This document shows positions 12,701-25,929 of a stretch of 64,000 bases of DNA, in pieces. The DNA lies in contig NC_072469.1 of the NCBI RefSeq assembly GCF_027596085.1, forward strand, positions 14,353,232-14,417,231, read 5' to 3'. This DNA comes from Anoplopoma fimbria (taxonomy: Eukaryota > Chordata > Actinopteri > Perciformes > Anoplopomatidae). Position 1 is the stretch's first letter; each line of letters begins with the position of its first letter. The position numbers and the translations under genes were made by a program. The notes under the pieces were generated by a model. That model made no database searches, was not told where the DNA came from, and worked only from the letters and a program-made list of their open reading frames with translations.

Positions 12701-15700
12701 AGTATCATTAAGCTGTCATGGGCCGATGCTTAAAGAAATCTATGTTCTTTTAAATTGTAATTATGCAGGTACTTTTCCCTTTCATGCCCGGCTTAATGAC
12801 ATATTTTAAAAGCTTTGTTTATTGTACCTGCTGTGTTAAATATGGTTGTGGTGTAATTCCCAGTGCTTTACTATAGCTTTGTGGTCACTGTCAGGACTTG
12901 AGCTGGTCAGACGGGCATACCTAAAGCCCTACCCTGTCCAAGACTACAAGGCTGGGAAAAAAAACACAGTGAACCACAGTCCAGAGCAGTCTTTGTTCTG
13001 TGTTCCATTTAACCTCACCCTTGTATTGCAGAACATTGTGAAGCTTCCATCTGTGTCTCATTGCTTTTACAAGGCTGTTGTGGACAACGAGATCCTTCTT
13101 AATTAGCACTGGACACAAACACAACTTAAAGTCTGAGTTTGCTTTGTTAGTTTGCTGTTAATGCTGCCATGTGAGCTTATTACATTTGTTTGGAGGAAAC
13201 ACCCAAGGGGTTCAATAAAAAGTGAAGCAAGTCAAAATAAAGCCGCTAAACTTCACACAAGAGGCGAAGTGTTTCACGGTTCATCGCGTTCTCCGTGTTT
13301 TCTCACGTTATGTATATGATGACCAGACTGTGTCATTTTTCAGCCTTCACACTTGGCTTTAAACAGAAAGCTCTCATTTCAACGGCCGCTTGTGCGTTGT
13401 GTAGGTTTTGTGGCGATGGCTTATTTTGAGACATGTATGTGTACAGTAGTTTGCTGAGCAATTAACATAACTCTGTTTCCGGCTCCAACCCAACCCTGCT
13501 TTTCCAGATCCCCAGTAATTAGATGGTATTTGGCGAGCTAACAAATATGATGATGATGATGATGTACACCACACAGTTAACATTCTTGTCAGTTGACATG
13601 ACTTCATTTTACCAGCAGAAACTTTTTTTCCCTCTAATACCACCTTCTGTTGATCAGTACAATCATTCCCTCATCGTCATTCTGATGCAGGTCATCCATA
13701 ACTCCTGAAAGCCCCCCAAAAAAGGTTCATCGCTTTCAAGTTTTCCATGAAATACTCATGTGTTTGTTTTCATTTTCAACCAGTAGGCAGTGTGCGGTTA
13801 ATGACATAGCGCTTCCCCCAAAGAATCATGTGTAGCTACAAGAGTGAACGCACGTTGTTTAATGCCTCCCGGGTTTGCGGTCTCCTCCTCTAATCCATCA
13901 CTGTCAGCTGCAACTTCATTGCTAATCTGTTTCATACCTGCTTCATGGGAAAACGGAGCTGTTTTGGCGGATGATGTGATGCTTCACTTTTGTTTTCGGG
14001 TCCGGATTTAGGAGGCCCTGTAGACTGGAATCTGATGTTATGATCCCTGTAGACTGATTTATGTGCAAAGGCAAGACAGATGGCGCAGGGGACGTCCCTG
14101 ATGAGTGTTCGCTCGTTGCCAGTCACGGAGATACTGTGATTAGGGAGTGTTTAAGTAATTATGACAGCATTCAATGTCGGCCTTGTTGGTGGAAGCACAC
14201 ATGGGGAACACGTTACATGTTATTTATACCAGACAACGGGTGCACTGTGGCGTAATTTTTTCGGTTCCCAGACCCTGACTGCAGTTTTGACTACAGTCAT
14301 GTATGCGACATGAAATACAGTTCATGCCTAAGTAAACTTCACTCAGGCCCTATGAAATATAGAGCGACCTGTCTCTGGCTCTGTTTGATTTGGAAAGAGG
14401 TCCTCTTTTTGGCTTTGGTTGAAAAACAAGCCACCGAGATAAAGTGTAAGTTTGTCTCAGTTTCTATTTATAAATTCATGTATGAAGCACTATACGCAGA
14501 TGTATGTGCGTTAACCTCTCGCCCTGGCAAGGCTTAGCTTTTCCACGGGGAGTGATTTGAGTGAGCAGACAGTGGGTGAGTTTCAGGTCTGGAGAGGAAC
14601 TAAGAAGGACTGAAGGCAAGTTGTGATGAAAAACAAATGCTGAAATCGATAAATGTTTTTTATCCTGCTGCTGGACCAGACGGATACAGCCAGAGCTCTG
14701 GAAAACAAACATGATCAAATGAGCTACTCTTAAATCTTTCAAGCAGATAATTTTGCTTTGGGAAACATCTTAATTGAATCAAAATGTAAAACTTTCTCCT
14801 TTTTATTCTTTTTTTTGTTCATCCCTCCCTCTATTTTCCCTCATACTACTTTCTGTTCCTCTCTCACTACAGGATCATCGACCAGCTTGATGGAGTCCGC
14901 CTGGTGTGGTCCTTATTGAAAAACCCCAGTGCAGATGTCCAGTCCAGTGCTGCATGGGCCCTTTGTCCATGCATCAAGAATGCAAAGGTACAGCACAGCA
15001 AAGTACATTAATCTTCTTCCTCTGTCCTCTGTCCTGTGTCCTGTGCGAGCGAAGCACGCCAAAGGCACCAGATTGCCCCTAAATCAAAGAGGTCTGCAGT
15101 GTTCGTGTCGTTTCAGAATTAAGGGTTATCCCACTCGCAAAACAGAAGGCTGCTTATATCACCATGCCTCCAAAGCTCTCCCTCCAACCTGCTGCTGCTG
15201 GGAGGTGATCAGAGGCAGAGCTGTGTCAGAGGGGGCTTACGTGAACCCCGGGGCTAATACGAAGCAGAGAAGCCTCCTTGGCACACTGACACTAGTGAAT
15301 TGGGAAGCAGGCAGGGAGAAAGACTCAGCAATATCCTGTGGCATGGCCTCTGATTTCCCAGCTGAAAAAAATCCTGCCGCAACATGCTACTAGTTACAGA
15401 CACCGTTCTACACACAGAACATAGGGTACCAGATAGTTTCTGTGAACCCACTTCCCTAATGAAAACACTGCTCAAATGCCTTGCAAAGATATAGAGTTTC
15501 AGACATAACAAATCATAGAATGCAATGAAAAGACTGCAGGTCAACACATTATTTTATATGTGTATACATATATACATATATACATACATACACATATATA
15601 TACTTTGATTAACAAAGAATTCTTGACATTATAGGTTTTAATTATATGCCGCTTAGCGCTAGTTAGGAAGTTATACATGTCATAACTCTCTCTAATATCT

Positions 15701-18700
15701 ATTTTATATTGCTTTGAAAAAAACATCTCATCTCATCAATTTCTCATCAGAAACTAAACAAAATTTTACAAGATTACATTTGAACACAACATGATTTATA
15801 GTTATAATTTACCTTCATTCAATACAAATGTTTCCTGAATAGTGCTTGAACACATCATAATGTAACTCCGTTAACGTTAGCTGTTTGCACCGTCACTTAG
15901 CCAAGCAGGACTCACTAACATTAACTAGCTCTCCTCCAGCCAATTTCACCACGAATTTGTTGCACACAATTATCAGGGAAAAAATAGGGTGCACGAGAGT
16001 GTATAACCACAGGTGTCTAGTGCTAGTTTGCACATGTGCAATACCGATCAGCTGGATGTGCAGGTAGCAAGTGACATGAGTTGTTGTTCCTGCGTAGTGT
16101 AAATTAGCTGATAAATAATAAAGTGAAATTTGATTGGTGCATAGACCAGCTTCCTCGCCAATACCCAATCCAGCATAAGAGTAATTTCCAATAGTATTGG
16201 CATCGGACTGTATCTCGGAACGAAATGTCGGTGGTCAAGTTGCATTATGGGCAATATAGGCGCAGGTTTTGATAAGGAAGAAAATTTTGTGGAATAGGAA
16301 AGACGATATCTTGTTATAGGAGTGCAATGCTTAACCAGCAGAATACTGTTCTAAAAATGTCAAGCTCCTTTATGCCACCTATATTGTTACAGGCCTTTAG
16401 CATAGTCTTACACAGCACTGCTGTCAGTTAACTCTAATTTCAGTTACACATTAGCAAGTCTTTGATCCCCTGCGCACTTGTATCATTTCCAACTACAAAG
16501 GTAATGTTGTTCTATTAGATTATCGCCGTGATTAAGGTAAACAGCTTGTCACTGGGACAATCTGGTTAAGTTTAAACAGACATATTGGGCCCAGGCAGGT
16601 GTCTTTGGGGGTGAAACTCTTTTTTTATTTTTTTGGCTGAAATTTGTCTGGCCCAGAAGTGTAGCGAAAATGATGCATGGCAACCATATGGAGGGAGAAG
16701 GGGGACTGCGGACCCACTGTTGAGTGCTAACAAAGTTTGACAATGTTTGTCTGGACGTCAGTGTGCCAATTTTGAGGGAAATTCATGAACATGCTTTTTG
16801 GGTGATTTTCCTGGGACAGGGGCAATGACATGAGCTAAATAGTGCTCTCGGCCCGTGGAGTTGAGGAACCTGATACAGCTGCTTTGCCGCAGTCGTTATT
16901 TAGATAAAAACCCCATGTGGTTCTTGTTAGCAGTTCCATAGTGGATTTATGAGAGAGCCGTGGTATCAATGCATCTGCTGGATGCTCCATACAGTAGTGC
17001 TGCTCTATGCCCACAGGCCCACAACTTAAACTCACATTGTATCATACCAGTACCGTAAAGACTTAGTAGTGAATCATTCAATTATCTCTTTTCTTCAATC
17101 AAGAAAGTACAACCTTCCCAGTCGCACGTAATGGGGTGTATCATTAATTTGCCTGGGCACAGAGGCACATTTAGATGCTTGATTTATTTTTCCTTTTACA
17201 TTATAGCCATGTATGTTATAGAAGCCTGATTGCTCCAGAGAAGGGGGTCAGGGCACACTTCTGCTGTTCTGAGCTTGGCTTGCCTCCCCTCAGCTTGAGA
17301 TCACGCACAGCAGATAATGTGTTTTCTATTTCATTTCATCCTGGGTAAGAGGATGGGGAGAGGGAGAGGATAGCGAGGAAGGCCTTTCCGTGTGCAGCCT
17401 CATAATGTTGCGGTTTTCAGATCTGGGGGCCCGTCCAGGCCATGAAAGAGATTCTGGCTAGTCTATCGCAGCTGGTGGCTTGAGAGAGCTTCCTCTGTCG
17501 CAGGGACTCCCGGGCCAGCCGTCATCAGTATTCCTGAGGAAGGGCTTCCTGTGTGTCAGGGGGGTCAGCTCCTGGCCCCGGCATCCCCTCCCTCCCTACC
17601 CTGCACTGCACACATGGCTCATCCTCTGGCACGGCATCACAGGGCCCATACACTGCACCCTGGCCTGATCTCTGCTGTGAGTTCTCTGTTAGGGAGAACA
17701 CGACAGTGCATCTACAAAGGTAGCTGTACACGGAAACTGTAAATCATCTACTGCTTTTCTGTCAGGGCTGAATTTGATGTAAAATCCCTTAATTTATCGA
17801 ATGAAGAACAACTGTAGAGTGCAAGTAATAAATTCTCTAATTACTTTACCCCAGAGCGTGTGTGTCATACATCAGCTCTTGACATGGAGATTAATGTTCT
17901 AGTCATCTGTAATTGTAGGCTTTTGGGAAAAGCTCCTGTTCTATTTTCAAAGCGCTGAACATTACAGACTTGGGCCACCTTGATGTATTCTCCCGTGGCT
18001 GGCGATACGTTGGAGTCGTGCCTTTAAAACAGCGGCCTGATGTGCCAAGCCATGCTGAAACCAGCGTCTCCGCCAGCTCTTCCGCTGTGGTTCTCTCGGC
18101 GCTATGAGCCCGTTTGTTTGGTAGGCATCGCCCCGTAAGTGGCTGAGAGGTCTGTGGTGCCAGCTGGTGCCGTGAACTCAAACCGTGAAGCCTTGAGTCT
18201 ACACTGTGTTTCAGTCTGAGGCAAACATTTTAAATGTCACCCCTAAGCTCTAAATTCTATGTTGGCTTCTTCATTATGACAAGTTAGAGTGACAGGAGGA
18301 AAGAGGTTGACAAAGATGTCAAACTTATTGCGTTGTCCGCCCAGATCCACAACACAGTTCTACTGTAGGAGAGGGTTTGTTATTTCTGAAAGCATCTGTT
18401 TTACACAGATGAAGATAGTTCTACTCTTTGGTTTGCACTGATGGGACTTTGATTGTTGCCTGATGAAAATACTTTGTTTGTACTTATTTAGTATCCTTTG
18501 TTTTGTCTGTCCTGCTTAAAATGCCCCTGCAGGGCATTTGCTCTTTCCTCAGTCATTACACTAGCTCCCCTCTCTGTCATCCTCCTCGTTCATTTTGACA
18601 GAGCACCGGCTAATAACAGACTCTTTGACTGTAGGATGCAGGGGAAATGGTGCGCTCCCTCGTCGGTGGGTTGGAACTGATTGTTAATTTGCTGAAGTCA

Positions 18701-21557
18701 ACAAACAACGAGGTGCTGGCAAGCATTTGCGCCGCCATCGCCAAAATAGCCAGAGACAAGGAGAATCTGGCGGTCCTCACTGATCACGGGGTTGTCCAAT
18801 TGCTGGCCAAGTTGACTAACACGGTAAGAACACTTCACTGCTGGATACAAAAAACGAGCTTTTACTACTCAACAACACTGCAGTTACTCTCCATATTCAA
18901 ATAACTGTCTTCACAATTCATTTTAGTTGGCCTTTTCCTACTGAATGCAGCATAAACCCAGCTAATGAGAAGAACATAGTAAGGTTCTGCCAGGAGTCTC
19001 TTGCAGAGCTGTAGCAGACCTTGTTATTATCTGCATTGTAAAGACAGGTCTCTGGGGACCAATAGCATCCTGTTCTCTTCTCCACAGACTGATGACAGGC
19101 TCCGTCGCCACCTGGCTGAGGCCGTGGGCCACTGCTGCATGTGGGGAAGCAACAGGGCGTCCTTCGGTGATGCCGGAGCGGTGGCCCCCCTGGTGCGGTA
19201 CCTCAAGTCAAAGGACAAGGCAGTCCACCAGAGCACGGCTTTGGCCCTGTACCAGCTGTCCAGGGACCCCAACAATTGCATCACCATGCACGAGAAAGGG
19301 GTTGTCAAGGTCAGCTGTTGTCTTTTTAAAGCTCGATTTATAGCTCCCTACTTTTGCTTTTCTTGTGGCTAATTTAGTAAGCAATTTTTTCTCAGCTTTA
19401 TTTGGTGCTTTTGAGACTAAATTTGGCATAATTACATTGAGGAAAATGCGATTTGGCCTCCCATCCCCCTTGTTTTAGCCATGTGTGAAAAACACAGAGT
19501 AATAAACTTTGAAAAGCTGTGACTATTTTCAGAGCCTTTGACCGATGGAGCAGAAACAAAGTGGGTTTTTATTCGTCGGCGGAAACATGACTCCACTTTC
19601 TAGCCGTCATGGGAATTCAGAAAAGCAAACAGCTCAGTGTGTGCGCAGTGCCATTTCTCCGGTAGACCCTAGATGCCATTACAGCACAAGTCAAAGGGCT
19701 GTAGCTGGGGGTAACTGTTGCTAAGGGCTGTTCCTGGACATCAGGGCAGAATGCAGCAGCGATATGGTTCACGCCAAAGAGTGGGGTCAGAGCTGTTCAA
19801 GGCTAAGAGAGAACAATGTTTCCCCCCCACCAAACCCCCGACTCTGTAAAGCTACATCCGCCAGCTCTCTTCATCATTGCAGTGTATGCTCTTCCAAAAA
19901 GAAACAAGCATTGTTTTGTCTAACATTTGAGCCTGTCGGGCTGTTTCCATTCTCAGCTCCAGAGACTGTTTATGTTTGTCTCTGACAGTGATGTGGAGAT
20001 TTAGCGTTAGATTACGCTGTAATTGATGTCTTGTCACAGATGATCATGTACCCGTATTTCAGCATTTTGGGAAAAACACTGCTATCTCCTTCTCTAATTC
20101 AATCATGTTTCACGTAGAAGAACTTTCACATGAGAAATCGTTTTGTGGCCGCAGCCAGTTTAAATCCTTTTTCCCCTCCTAAATAACAACTGCGATATAA
20201 ATTATGAAGTGGTTATGCCATTGCAGCCAGATAGTTTTTTTCCCATGTTCATTAAATGGTGTACTTTAGCTTGATCTGCCGTTACAGTGTATGTGGTTCA
20301 ACACTAGCCATAATTGGTAGCTGGACTGAACATTGGGTGTTCCGAAAGAGTTATGTCAATTTACAAAAGTCGTTAAGCTGGATGCTTTTTGTAGTTCGAG
20401 CCACGACAGAAACTGGACATGCCCTCTTTTTGTGTGTGTCTATATTTGAAATTCGAGTATGACTTTGTGTGTGTGTCTGGGTGTGAGTGTGTGTGACATG
20501 CCACCCTTTTTAATCTGTCTCTGTGTTTGCCCTTATTAATGTACCAGTTGAGAGTTGCAACACTTCTCCATAATTTATTTTTGGACTTTTAAAGAGCTTA
20601 ATTACCGAAGGCCACGTAACTGCACCAGCGTTGCATTTGTTCTTAATCTCAGACATGGAAACACAACACAGGCAGCCTCATTGTTCGGTCTGGCCTCGGT
20701 CACAGCCAGTCTGGGAGGGAGGCCCATGCTTACCTGCCTGACCCCTGAGGAAACATTACAGTGTGAGAGCTTGTCAATCTCCTGGATTCAGTGCGCGCTG
20801 CAATGTTCTGCTTAGTGATATACAGGCATCTGTTAGAGAGAATGTGTTAAAACAATATCCCCAAAAGTTCTGAACAGGTTTGGAGAGGGTTTATCGGGGA
20901 TTGATACAGCGCCCTGTGTCTAATTTACAGCCCTGTGTCAAAATCTGGAACTACCTCTTTTATTATTGCAACTGTATTTCAAAGAGCTTTTCTGTGCCAC
21001 TGAGAAACTCTCAAAACATGTTCACCCACGTGTAGTATACGATTTCAAACGAGCAAAGGTCTCTCTTACTCCAAAGTTCGTTTAGAGCAGTAACTTTCCT
21101 CTCTAGCACACTTAATGGTGTATAACTCAGTCCCTGAAGATTCACAGGGGAAATCAGGCATTGAAGAGAAAGTATTTCACACTGGAAAACACATTAGTGA
21201 CCATCATAGTCTTTTCATTTGACCCTTTCCAAAGCTTTCAAATATGATCCAGAATCAATTCAATTTTATCTAGTATCATCCATCTTTAAATAAAACACTT
21301 TTGATTTGTTTTGGACACAACCTGTAATCATTCACAAGTCCTTGTGTACATTTTCTGCCAACATATTTTCCTGCTGGCCCCTCAGATCAGACCTTGTTCA
21401 GGTGCTCGCTCTCACAGGAAATACATACCAGGGAAAAGAAACTTCTAGCCTGAGGGATGAATCAACCTTGCCATTCGATTTAACATCCACTCTTGGTATC
21501 TCGCAGTTTGATACGGATATGCTTCATTTTGTGTCATGTACAAATCCACAAGCCCCC

Positions 21558-21648
<91 letters not shown>

Positions 21649-23307
21649 CTTTACATCTCTTCAAAAAGGACTGGGGATTGTTTGCTGAACCCATAAATCC
21701 TTGCTGGCAGCTTTATCCAGCTATTTGTATTAAAGAGGTTCTTTCATGAGAAAAGCTTTATGAAGTAAATTGATGAAAATTGTAAAATGCGAATGGTAAT
21801 TGTTGGTTATTTTTTTTAATTGAAGGTATTTCAGAGCGCAGCTTTTGGCAATTCTTTGTATGTATTTTTCAGCTTTTTGCATATGCAAATGACAAAAAAA
21901 AGCAAGTTTGCACTTTTGTTGCCATGAGCACACTTCGGTTATTGTTGGGGCAACATTACCCCAAATGTGAGGTGAAGGAATAAAAAACCAAGTAGAGAAT
22001 CACAGGGTTTACTTCTGCAGTTTCCCGTTGGTTTGCGCTTAACGTGACTTCAGGTTGTGGGTGTGGTGAGCAGATGATACAGGCGCCGTGTGCTGTCTGC
22101 TCTGTTATGACTACCGTGTTTTTGAGATCCATGGAGCATAATGTTTCAGAGCCTTTTGACTTAAGCCTCTCTCCCCTCACGCCTAGATCAGAAATGTCAA
22201 GCCATGTTCTTTAGGTTGCACGTGCTCAGAGGAGTTCTGGCTGAAAATGTTCCCCTTAAAGCCATTGATTTGAAAGCGGCCCTCCCCTCCTTTTTCCTCT
22301 TCCTCTTTAGAGACACAGAGAAAGCAGCTTAACAGCCTCTGGCTCACTGGAGGCTGCAGAGAATGTTGTTTACCTTGACTTCCCTCAGCAGCTTCCCCTC
22401 AGCCCTAGCTAAACACTGCTGTCTGTCTGTGCTGTTTGCCCTCCACAGAGGAGTCTGAAACATGGGGATGCTTGAGTAGCTGATGGAGCCGTAATGGCTG
22501 TCAGACCCGGCACAGGGGGAATTTAAACCTGAACTCCTGCAGGCAGACACCGTCCGACAGAGCGCACTTAACACCGTGACACCTCTGTGTGCAAAGAGGT
22601 GCGTGCGTGTGGAAATGCAACAATATGTGCAGCCCTCTCAGACTGCACGCCCGCTCCTCCCCCCTCCCTCCTCAGCCAAGGGGAAATGATGGGGGGAGCG
22701 TGTTCCACAGCTCCCTTCTTGGAGGTCAGGACTCACTGGAGCTCTCTGATGTGCAAAAAAACCCTCAAAAAACTCACGATTCAGTTTTTCAAACATGGGG
22801 CAAGTGTTCATGTTACCACGGTCAGGCAATATCTAACAAGTGGCGTATTATGTTCCTAGAGATCCCAGCTGGGAGGGATAGAGCGAGCTAGAGAGAAAAG
22901 CAGCAAAGAGAGACACGCTTATCTTAGCCTAGCTGTGCGCTTCGGGAGACCTTATTTGGCGTCGTCTGAATAACATGCTATGAGGTTGGCAAAAACGCCG
23001 CCCCTGGCACTTCTCATGCATCCTCTCTTTTCACAAAAGAGACTTGTTTAGTGAGCTGCATGTTTTCTGGAGCCTGTGGATGTAAGTTTGCTTTTGGAGG
23101 TGTTTTGGATGCTATTTAAAAAATCATATAAAACCAGAGTGCAAATGTTTCACATCGACTCCTCAACACTGGTGCATTGAGAGGAGCTGACGTCTTGGAC
23201 GGCTGCGTGCCGTTTTTCCACAAAATGATGTGATTATAATCAGGAGGAAGGATATTATTTTCTCAGTTTTTAAACTTGACGTGCACTGTAGGTTCACAGC
23301 CCTTTTT

Positions 23308-23386
<79 letters not shown>

Positions 23387-25892
23387 CTGGCTCAACTCGA
23401 CTTTCATCTGTTTTCCTTTTGCTGTTTATCGTTGCGCTAAAAATGTTGAGAATATCTTGTCTCTGCTACTCCGGCTGTTTACTAACAAACACAAATGTGC
23501 ATTTTGAGTTTTTATGCAAGGTGGGGAGGAGTCAGGGTCAGACTTAGCTCTGCTATGAAATGCATCATGAACACAATGATGACTGGGAGGAAATAAATCT
23601 CAGGTTTTCAATATAAGCACTGATCAGCCGGCCCATTCCCACTTCCAACTCGTAACACACGGAAGCTCGGTCGGTTGCTCTACGCATGAAACTGTGGCGC
23701 TCCACGTCTCCCTCTAGCATCAGTGTTGCATTTGCAGCGCTGTCTCTATTGGCCGTAGTTATTATGACGGAAGTAAAGGAGGAAGTCAGGTGTCGTAGTT
23801 TAAAGAGCAACAAAGTCTGCATAGGGAGGAGGTTGGCGTTTATGGATGGATCAACAAACACAGGACTTTCACCCAGAAGACGACTGTTGGTGTCCTCTGT
23901 GGAGTCAACATGGATTTATTTAAAGTTAGGTAAGGCACTTATCTTACGCCACATACATAACTTACGTATGGAACTTAAGTTATAAACATACTGTTTTAAA
24001 GCTAAACCATGATCTTTTCCTAAATCTAACCAAGTATTGTTTTTGCCTAAAGGTAACCAAGTAGTTCTGTTTGAATTCATAACATTGAAGGCTATCGGAC
24101 TACCCTGCATGTTAAACAGGCCCTATTATACATCCCGCCCCTTACAAACAGAATTCAGCCCCGTCTTCCAGAGCGGTTCAAAACACATTAAGTTTTCGTT
24201 GTACTGCTCGGGCAAAGTGTTAAAAATGAAATGTATCCACTTTTTCTTCATTTCAACTGCCTTTAGAAGTCCAAACAAAGGACATTTCCCCTTGCAGAGC
24301 AAAGCAAAGCGCAGAGTCTTCTCGACATGACGGCCGCATAAAAAAAACCTCATTATGACCTCATAAAGTTACGGAAGTGAAGGAGGGAATTCAATCGAGG
24401 CAGCTCAGGAACAGTGTTTCTGAGGGGGAGGGTAACTCCTTTTAGGCGTGGGCTTCAGGTTTTAACCTCTACGGACCTTTTACATGTAAAAAAATAAAAT
24501 ATATATAACACATTAAAGGAGAGGAAAAAAGCATAATAGGGCGACTTTAAATAATGACGCTAAGGGGTACCCAGTACGTTAAAAAGTGACGCCAAGGGGT
24601 CCTAACTGAGCGTCCCTATTTGACGTGTTGTGAGTGAGGACCTTTTGGATCCGCAAGATAGAGATTAGGTCAAAGTCTACGAACAATTATTTCCTGAAAA
24701 TGATGAGTGACATTTAATTTGATTTAACGAAATCCCATCACTTCCTATGTTGATATGCGGAGCCAGTGCTGAACAGGATGAGGTTTTGAATAAGAGGGAA
24801 ACAAGGGGAGAGAAGGTCAGAAAATGGAGATTTGCCAGAATCTTTTAGAATCATTCTGCTGCCTTAAACTAAATCTAAATCAGTGGCTGTTTGTAGGTTT
24901 TGGAGGGGCTTAGTTCTTGGATCATTTCCTTTTGACAGCCACAGACTAGATATTGTCCACTGTGTTGCTCGGGATCAACAGGGATGTGGCATTGCTGCGC
25001 TGAAACCAGGGGAAACAATCCCGACGGTGTTCAAACACCACTTGTAAGCCTGCTGCAGCATGATATTTGTTAAAGAAAAATCTTTTTACAAATCCTTTTT
25101 CATTCAGTTGGGAACAAATCCCTGATATATGGGGCTTAAAAGTGGTTGAGACGTTCTCAGCAGTTACAGTATTCATCAAAGCTTCATTATGTTTGGGAGC
25201 AGGGAGTCCTTAAGTGCTTAGTTGAGGGATGTAATGTTGCCGTTGTTTCATTATGAACGTAAACAAGACGACCCGAAATAATTGCAAGTGTGGCTTAGGA
25301 AACCTCAGTGGCACTGCATTGTGATTTTACCAAAGAGCACACATTGAACACATTTAGATCCATCCATTACACCAGAGTATTTATGCTTGCATTTACTTTT
25401 TATTTTCATTCAGCCCCACAGCCGCCCACAAACATAATGTAGTGATTTCGCTGCAGATAAAATGGAGAAAAAAACTCACCCTTCCACAACACATGCCACT
25501 CAGTGGTATTCCATATGTCCTGTGTGTTCCCTTTTTGCTCAATTCTGCACAATAAGGGGACAAAAATCGTATAAATGTTTGGTTTTATGTAACCAAAAAA
25601 AAATAAACTTCCAGATTTCTGGAGAGCGCAAAAACCTTGTTCTGCACTGAGATCTAACGAGTTCCATTTACACAAGCCACTAATAGTCGGATATAATCTG
25701 ACCTTTGGAGAGTCGGGAGGGCTGTCAAGTGGTGTGGTTCATGCTCAGGTTTTTAATGTCGAGCCCGCCCTGCACGACTTTCATCTGAATGAACTTACAG
25801 AAGCATGTGTGCTCGCAGCTGCAACCCCTTTGCTGCAGAGGCATGGTTTGGAAGGGTAAAAGTGGGACACACACAGGCTGAACACACACTTG

Positions 25893-25929
<37 letters not shown>

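Noticed and set aside
14929..15393. 154-residue open frame overlapping an odad2 exon
   Set aside because: It is in a different frame from the exon and runs into intron sequence; no recognisable domain.
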